In this document: one piece after another, positions 7,660 to 13,300 of the stretch | Layout of the letters: every line of letters begins with the position of its first letter | Position numbering within the stretch: the first letter of the stretch is position 1 | Assembly (NCBI GenBank): GCA_964637655.1 | Contig: CAZWUZ010000047.1 | Coordinates: 1 to 16,264 of the forward strand | DNA: 16,264 bases | Direction of reading: 5' to 3' | From: CAZWUZ01 sp964637655 [NCBI: uncultured bacterium] | GTDB taxonomy: Bacteria > DAOPZR01 | Position numbers and translations under genes: made by a program | Notes under the pieces: model-generated | Told to the model about the DNA's origin: nothing | Databases searched by the model: none | Seen by the model: only the letters and a program-made list of their open reading frames with translations

Positions 7660-8931
7660 TCATGCGGCGTCAGGACGCAGCCAGACGCGGCGGTTGCGGA
7701 CGTAGGCCTGTTCGATCATCACGTCGTTGCCGAGGTAGATGAGGAAGGCGAGCAGGTCGTCCAGTCCCTCGAGCCGGAACGCGGGCGAGAGCTGGGTAAT
7801 GTCGATGATGATGAAGTCGGCGTCCTTGCCGGGGGCGAAATTGCCGGTGCGGTCGCCCAGCCCCAGCGTTTGTGCGGCGCCAAGGGTGGCGTAGTAGTAC
7901 GAGGCGGTGGGCGGCAGGTGATATTCCTGCGCGTAGTTCATCGCCTTCATCACGTCACAGAGCGAGAAACTCGGCCCGGCGCCGATGTCGGTGCCGAGCG
8001 CAATGGGGATGCCGGCCTTCTCGGTTTCGCGCAGGCGGAAAAAGCCCGACTTGAGGAAAAAGTTCGACGACGGGCAGTGAATGAGCGAACAGCCGGCCTC
8101 GCGCAGCAGAACATGTTCCGCGGGGAAGAGGTAGATGCCGTGCGCCAGCCAGGTGCGTTCCGTGAGCAGACCGTGTGTCCGGTACACATCGGTGTAGGTG
8201 GCGCAGTCGGGAAACTGGCGCAGCACGCTGGCCACTTCCTGCTCGTTCTCGGCGAGATGGGTCTGGATGGGAATGCGGTGCGCGCGCGCATAGTCGCCGA
8301 TGCCGCGCATCAGTGCGGAGGAGCAGACCGGGGCGAAGCGCGGGGTGAACACGTAGTGGAGCAGTCCGTCAGCGGCGCCATGCCACTGCTCGCAGAGGGT
8401 GATGCTTTCGCGCAGCACGCGCTCCGTGTCGCCGGGGCGCGCACCGGCGTAGTTGCAGTCCATGAGCGTCTGCCCGATGACCGCGCGGATGCCGGCGTCC
8501 TGCGCGGCGCGAAAGGCAATGCCGGTCGCGGCGGCGTCAGCGGAAGCGTAGCCGACGATGGTGGTGGTGCCGTGCCGCAGCGCCTCGCGGAAGAAACGGG
8601 CGGAGACCTCCGCGGCGATGGTTGGGTCGGCAAACTGCGCTTCGGCCGGGTAGATGTATTTCTGCAGCCAGGAGAGGAGCGACTCGCCGTAGCGTGCCCG
8701 CTGGTCGAGTTGCGGGATATGCGCGTGGGCGTCGATGAAGCCCGGGGCGATGAATTTTCCGGACAGGTCGTGCGTGGCGGCAGTCGCGGCATCCGGGCGG
8801 GCGCTGATCGCGGCATACTCACCGCAGGCGACGACGCGCCCGTCGTCGCCGACGAGCAGCGCGCCGTCGTGGAACAACTCGGTCTTGGCCCGGTTGACGG
8901 GATTGATGAGAATGCCGCGATACAGGTCCAT
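7660..8931 (-). CDS. guaD: Guanine deaminase (amidohydrolase superfamily)
   Basis: A 423-residue zinc enzyme that converts guanine to xanthine in purine salvage or catabolism, in the cytoplasm. It has the amidohydrolase metal site PGFIDAHAHIPQLD with H69 and H71, the guanine deaminase signature TPRFAPVCS (196-204), THLAEN with H225 and E228, WLAHG with H264, IHCPSSNFFL (284-293) and ALGTDIGAG with D315. The C-terminus has the usual GNFAPGKDADFIIID. Length fits the family (E. coli GuaD is about 439). An in-frame ATG at 8979 would add 16 residues rich in Arg and Pro; the ATG at 8931 was preferred because MDLYRGILINP is a normal N-terminus and because a -35/-10 promoter lies between the two codons. 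No ribosome binding site precedes 8931, consistent with a leaderless message. Confidence 0.94.
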   Translation of the reverse strand: MDLYRGILINPVNRAKTELFHDGALLVGDDGRVVACGEYAAISARPDAATAATHDLSGKFIAPGFIDAHAHIPQLDQRARYGESLLSWLQKYIYPAEAQFADPTIAAEVSARFFREALRHGTTTIVGYASADAAATGIAFRAAQDAGIRAVIGQTLMDCNYAGARPGDTERVLRESITLCEQWHGAADGLLHYVFTPRFAPVCSSALMRGIGDYARAHRIPIQTHLAENEQEVASVLRQFPDCATYTDVYRTHGLLTERTWLAHGIYLFPAEHVLLREAGCSLIHCPSSNFFLKSGFFRLRETEKAGIPIALGTDIGAGPSFSLCDVMKAMNYAQEYHLPPTASYYYATLGAAQTLGLGDRTGNFAPGKDADFIIIDITQLSPAFRLEGLDDLLAFLIYLGNDVMIEQAYVRNRRVWLRPDAA

Positions 8932-8966
8932 GCGTGCAGGATAGCGTCGGGGGGCGCGCTTGTCAA
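8932..8966 (-). promoter_or_regulatory. Predicted sigma-70-type promoter of guaD, positioned for a leaderless transcript
   Basis: On the minus strand a perfect TTGACA (8966-8961) is followed by a 17-nt spacer (8960-8944) and TATCCT (8943-8938, four of six consensus bases). Only six bases (8937-8932) separate the -10 from the A of the ATG at 8931, so transcription would start at or within a base or two of the start codon. This explains the lack of a ribosome binding site and would make guaD, the STAS/kinase-like gene and malQ one transcription unit. Confidence 0.55.
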
Positions 8967-8982
8967 GCGGCGCCGGCATGAA

Positions 8983-9008
8983 CCCGGATGGCAGTGGTGC
9001 CGCCCGGG
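8983..9008 (-). terminator. Imperfect hairpin after the DHH gene, possible weak terminator
   Basis: CCCGG/CCGGG outer arms and GGCA/TGCC inner arms, separated by a 2x2 internal loop, close a 4-nt loop. It starts 19 nt after the DHH stop and lies just before the predicted guaD promoter, which suits a transcript end. No U-tract follows, so it is not a standard intrinsic terminator. Confidence 0.3.
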
Positions 9009-9027
9009 GGAAACTGCCGGCGTGCGC

Positions 9028-10167
9028 TCAGGTGCTGGCGGCGATGGCGGCGCGCAGGCGGGAGAGGAAGGCGTCCTGCCGTGCGAGGGGGACGCGCGCG
9101 CTGCCGGCGGTGGCATGCCCGGTGCCGTCCCCCGCGCCGAGTTCGCGCGCGATGGCGGCGAGTAGCGTGCCGACATGCTGGCGGGCGTGGCGCCAGCGCA
9201 CGGAGAAGCGGGCGCGGTCGAGCAGCGGCTGCTCTTCGATGACGATGACGGCGCGGTCCGGGTGTGCATCCTGCAACGTGTTGGCGAGCGGCGAGGCAAG
9301 GCGAAAATCGCCGGCCACCGTGCGGGCGACAACGCAGGTGGCGCTGATTTCCGCGGTGGCGCGCGCGGTAGTCAGCAGGTCGCGGTAGGTTGCCCGGCGG
9401 GTGGCAAAGGGTTCGGCCACGAGCAGCGTGTCGGGTGACGGCAGCGTGGCGACCAGCGCGGCAAGGTCGCAGACGAGCGGGGTCGTGTACTGCACCGCGT
9501 GAAAGGTGTCGCGTAGTTCCGGCAGGCGGACCAGGTTGTGCTGTTCGCGGGCAATCAGGTCGCGGGCGGCATCGGGGCAGTAATCGAGGATGCTGCCAAG
9601 CGCCGCCAGCCAGGAGGCAGTATGCCAGGGCGGCGCTCCGTCAGTGTTTTTCAGTTGCGGCCGCGCCGCCAGCCAGCCGGCATTGTGCCAGGCCGGCGCG
9701 TCGCTGGTGTTTTCCGGTTGTGGTTGTGCGGCCAGCCCGCCGGTCGCTGGGGGAAGATGCTCATGCAGCAGGTCATAGACGATGTATGCGGCGCAGGGGA
9801 GCGGGGAGACGTTGTGCAGCCAGGGATTGAGTGTGCGGGAGAGGAGCGGCGGACGCGGCGACGGGTGATGGTCGATGTTGAGAAAGAGCGGGTCGAGTTC
9901 GCGGTAGCAGTCGGGCATCCCCTGCGCCTCGATAAAGATGCCGGCGGTGCAACCGCGCACCGCCTCGCGATACAGGTGGAATTCTTTTTTGCCAAACTCC
10001 GCCGATGAGGCGAAAGAAATTGTGCAATCGCGTTGTTGCAGGTACGCGGCGAGCAGACCAGCCCCGATGATACCGTCGGCATCACCGTGGTGTGCAATCA
10101 ACACATTTCCACGCAGAGCATTGATTTGTTCAATAAAAACAGTATTAGAGTTTACATGAATAGACAT
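9028..10167 (-). CDS. DHH/DHHA1 family phosphoesterase (RecJ/NrnA-like)
   Basis: A 379-residue protein of the DHH superfamily, manganese-dependent enzymes that cleave phosphodiester bonds in single-stranded DNA, nanoRNA or cyclic dinucleotides. Motif I is LIAHHGDADGIIGAGLL (23-39) with D29 and D31; the name motif is NIDHHPSP with D99-H100-H101; SPLPCAAYIVYDLL (121-134) and LAALGSILDYC with D195 follow. The C-terminus has the DHHA1 signature GTGHATAGSARVP (348-360), the glycine/histidine loop that binds the substrate. The start is the ATG at 10167, preceded by AAGGAAA with 8-nt spacing. The same frame stays open upstream as far as 13641 across the intergenic region and antisense to the next gene, but that part is not coding. 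Residues 144-185 are two copies of a 21-residue repeat inserted just before LAALG. The exact substrate is unknown. Confidence 0.88.
   Translation of the reverse strand: MSIHVNSNTVFIEQINALRGNVLIAHHGDADGIIGAGLLAAYLQQRDCTISFASSAEFGKKEFHLYREAVRGCTAGIFIEAQGMPDCYRELDPLFLNIDHHPSPRPPLLSRTLNPWLHNVSPLPCAAYIVYDLLHEHLPPATGGLAAQPQPENTSDAPAWHNAGWLAARPQLKNTDGAPPWHTASWLAALGSILDYCPDAARDLIAREQHNLVRLPELRDTFHAVQYTTPLVCDLAALVATLPSPDTLLVAEPFATRRATYRDLLTTARATAEISATCVVARTVAGDFRLASPLANTLQDAHPDRAVIVIEEQPLLDRARFSVRWRHARQHVGTLLAAIARELGAGDGTGHATAGSARVPLARQDAFLSRLRAAIAAST
9602..9738 (-). repeat. In-frame 63-bp tandem repeat within the DHH gene (two copies plus the start of a third)
   Basis: The unit at 9602-9664 and the unit at 9665-9727 align without gaps and match at 47 of 63 bases by hand count; a further GCGGCCAGCC at 9728 keeps the 63-bp spacing. 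In protein the copies are residues 144-164 and 165-185, sharing the pattern LAA-x-PQ-x2-NT-x2-AP-x-WH-x-A, 12 of 21 identical. The next residues, WLAAL, repeat the unit's beginning. Because 63 is a multiple of three the frame is kept. Confidence 0.8.
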
Positions 10168-10175
10168 ATCAAGTG

Positions 10176-10182
10176 TTTCCTT
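10176..10182 (-). promoter_or_regulatory. Ribosome binding site deciding the DHH gene start
   Basis: AAGGAAA on the minus strand lies 8 nt before the ATG at 10167. It separates the true start from the long open frame that continues upstream. Confidence 0.65.
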
Positions 10183-10207
10183 TTGTCGATATTTTGACGG
10201 GTAGTAA

Positions 10208-10222
10208 GTATTCAAGCAATAC
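10208..10222. repeat. Short perfect inverted repeat, GTATT-N5-AATAC
   Basis: Arms of 5 bp at 10208-10212 and 10218-10222 surround CAAGC, 41 bp upstream of the DHH start. It could be a protein-binding half-site pair, but is short enough to occur by chance in AT-rich DNA. Confidence 0.3.
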
Positions 10223-10274
10223 ATATACCATCTTTGCAAGTAAATCAGGATACAAAAACTGAAAAGCCTAATCA

Positions 10275-10301
10275 ATTGTATGGCAATAATATAAATACAA
10301 T
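10275..10301. repeat. Perfect inverted repeat, ATTGTAT-N13-ATACAAT, candidate operator
   Basis: Arms of 7 bp (10275-10281 and 10295-10301) flank a 13-nt AT-rich centre. The 20-bp centre-to-centre arm distance, about two helical turns, suits a dimeric regulator bound on one DNA face. It lies mid-way between the two divergent genes and could control both. No regulator gene is next to it. Confidence 0.4.
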
Positions 10302-10366
10302 CAGCAACATATCGCATGATTGGCATGCAAGGGTACACTATTTGCTCATAATAATGAGTTGTCAAA

Positions 10367-10372
10367 AAGGAG
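10367..10372 (+). promoter_or_regulatory. Ribosome binding site for the lamin-tail surface protein
   Basis: AAGGAG ends 11 nt before the ATG at 10384, a slightly long but usable spacing. The ATG at 10374 is out of frame, and the in-frame ATG at 10393 would be 20 nt away, so 10384 is the best start. Confidence 0.6.
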
Positions 10373-10383
10373 TATGCATATAC

Positions 10384-13300
10384 ATGGCTGAAATGAAGAA
10401 AAACGTGCATATTCTCGTGGGGTTTGCCCTGATGGCTGCCATAGCGATGCAGGCCGTGGCGGCTGAGGGGGCAATCTATCTTTCGGATACGCGCCCGTAT
10501 TACCAGCCGTTTTCGATAGGGCTTGGCGACACTTACCCGCCGACGGACTGGAAGATGGGTGGCCGCGCCGACACGGAACTGGGCACCTACGCGAGCACTG
10601 CCTACAAGCAGACGAACATGGTGGCAGGCAACAGCTACGGCTCCGCCGAGTCGAATGATACCTGCAATTTCTGGGACGGGGCTGATTTCAATTCCACGGA
10701 ACGTGCGATCGGCTTTCTCGGCGGCAGTTCGCTGCACGGGGGCAACATCTATGCTGATTTCCAGAACACCTCGGGGCGGGCCTATTCGTCGGTGACGGTT
10801 TCCTACAGCATCGAGAAGTACCGCAATGGCAGTAATGTCGACGGATTCAGCATGCGCCTCTACTACTCCACCGACGGTTCGACCTGGACATTGGCGAATA
10901 CCACCTCGTTTACCGCTGATGGTGACAACAACGGCTACGCCGACGCCCCGGGGAGCACGACGCGCATCGACACGCTGACCATCAACGTCAGCGTCGCCAA
11001 TAACGCCCACCTCTACTTGTGCTGGAATTATGGCAAGACGAAAGACAGCACCGGATTGTGGACGAGCGCGCAGGCGCTGGGCCTCGACGATGTAATCGTG
11101 CAGGCCAGCAGCCAGGCACGGATCATTTTCAACGAAGTGAACGCCTACGGCACACCCGACTGGATTGAATTTTACGTGGTACAGGGCGGCATACTGGCTG
11201 ACACGATAGTCAAGAGCAACGGCGACGTGGACACGGTCGGCCCGGCGGTGTCCGTGGCGACCGGTGATTACATCGTGCTCTACAGCGGCTCCGGGACCAA
11301 CGACGCAGCGAAAACTGACGGTAGTGACCCGACGTTCTGGGAATTCTACTGGAGCGGAGGGCCGACGGGCACGGACGACACCTACCGCTTGTACATGTCT
11401 GGCTCGACCACTATCCAGGACTTTGTCGGGTGGGCTACCCAGGACGCCACGCTGAACGCCGATGACAAGGAAGCGCTCATGGCGGCGTACGCCGACGGGC
11501 AATGGGATACCTTCGGGAACTCGCCGGATGCGATGGATTTCGTGCGCAGCAGCGGGGCCGATGGTGTCTGTGCGCGCAACCAGTTCAGCACCGACACGAA
11601 TAGCCGCTACGGCTGGGAATGGATAAACACAGGCGACGGTACGCCGGGAAGCGCCAACACGAATTTCCGCAATGCGCAGGGAGAGGGATACTGGGAGGTG
11701 GTGACGCCGGCCACGGTGACCCCGGGCTCGTCCGGCACGTGGGAGTTCCGCTACCGGCGCGGGAACACGGTATTCTCCAAGGGCTACCTGACCTTCACCG
11801 TGCCGACAGGATGGACGAAACCGCAGTGCAGCAATGCGGGAGCCGCCGGGTACACGGTCGTGCTGGGCGATATCAACGACCTCAGTTCGGGGGCGGAACT
11901 CTGCATCACCGAGGACAGCACGGTCATCATCGCGGTCAACACCCTGGCCGCGGGGGAATCGGTTACCATCGTCTACGGCTACGGCGGCGGGGCGGCGGCG
12001 GCGACGGCACCGGCGGGGGCAGGCACGTATACGTTCGCCATGATGTCCGATCCGCTGGGGAGCAATGTCTCGGCCCTTGATTCGTCCCCGACCCTGACCG
12101 TCGGCACGCCGCCGCAGGTCATCCTGAAGAACGTGCCCGACACGACCCTGTACGCGGATTCGCGCAACGCGACGCTGCTGGCCGGGCGCGTCGTCGGTGA
12201 CGCGTCCGGTGACACGCTGCTGGGACTGACCGTCACCAACATCGGTACGGCAACGAGCAGCGACACCGCGGACAGCGGCAACCAGGGGGGGCTCAGCCTC
12301 TGGCTCGATGTCAACGGCGACAGCGCGTGGGACACGGGCGATTCGTGGGTGGCGACGCTCAACTACCGCGGGGCGGGGCTGTGGGGTTTCAGTTCGAGCA
12401 CGGTGCTGATGCCCGGTGGCGTGTTTAACTTTGTCGTTACCACGAATATCGGCGCGACTCCAACCGACGGGCATACCTTCCAACTGCGCATCGGGGCTAA
12501 TAACGTGCAGACCTCGGAACTGGGCCTGGGACCGGCTGCGGACACGACCAACACCGGGGTGCAGACCATCAGCGCGCTGTCGGGGTACACCGGGCCGGGG
12601 TCGGTTATTATCTCGGAAATTTCGTGGGGTGGCAGCGGTGGCGGGGCGGGAACCGAATGGTTCGAACTGCACAACAAGACCGGTACGGCGATTTCCCTGA
12701 ACGGCTGGGTGATCGGCGACCAGGACGGGGCGGGATGTACCCATACCTTCGGGGCGGTGACCATACCTGCCTATGGCTATTTCCTGTGCGAAGCGAGCGA
12801 AGGGGCAACCAGCGTGGCGGCTGATGACATTTACGGTGATGACGCGGGCAACCTCGCGCTGAACAATGCCGGCGACAACCTCGTTCTCATCAACAGCAGC
12901 GGGGTGACCGTGGATGAGGTGTCGTTCACCTCCAGCTGGCCGGCCGGGGCGGCGAGCGGCGGACTCGGCAGCGGCTATGTGTCGATGGAACGCCGCGACC
13001 TCGATACGGCGGTGGCCGCCGGCTATCGCAGCAACTGGCTGTCCGGCCCTTATACTGTCGCCTGCGGAGCGCTGGGCGGGGTGTCGGGGACGCCGGGGGC
13101 GGCCAACTCGATGGCGGGCTGGAACAGCGTGAAAATCAACGAGGTGCTGATCAACGACGTGGCGAGTCCCGACGAGAGCGAGTGGGTGGAAATCTATAAT
13201 GCGGGGACGACGCCGGTCAACATTTACAACTGGGAACTGACCAACTACAACAGCAACGACAAAACGCTGCCGCAGACGGCCATCCCGCCCAAGGGCTTCA

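Larger units (their letters stand above)
10168..10383. promoter_or_regulatory. AT-rich divergent intergenic region between the DHH gene and the lamin-tail protein gene
   Basis: These 216 bp separate two outward-reading genes and must carry the promoter of the surface-protein gene and probably that of the DHH gene. They are visibly AT-rich next to strongly GC-rich coding DNA. They contain two perfect inverted repeats (10208-10222 and 10275-10301) and a ribosome binding site at each end. No -35/-10 pair with good spacing could be picked with confidence on either strand; a TTGACA on the minus strand at 10365-10360 has only a weak AATAGT partner 17 nt further on. Confidence 0.6.

Noticed and set aside
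8932-8979. A 16-residue N-terminal extension of guanine deaminase from the ATG at 8979.
   Set aside because: It is Pro/Arg-rich without a ribosome binding site, and the predicted promoter lies within it.
10168-10330. The AT-rich intergenic DNA read on the minus strand gives a hydrophobic stretch (starting MPIMRYVADCIYIIAIQLIR) that could be a membrane-anchoring N-terminus for the DHH protein.
   Set aside because: AT-rich noncoding DNA often translates to hydrophobic residues, no ribosome binding site precedes it, and the AAGGAAA at 10176-10182 fits the shorter start.
10320-10346. TGGCA followed by TTGCT upstream of the surface-protein gene, like a sigma-54 promoter.
   Set aside because: The GG and GC dinucleotides are about 22 bases apart; sigma-54 elements need them about 12 apart.
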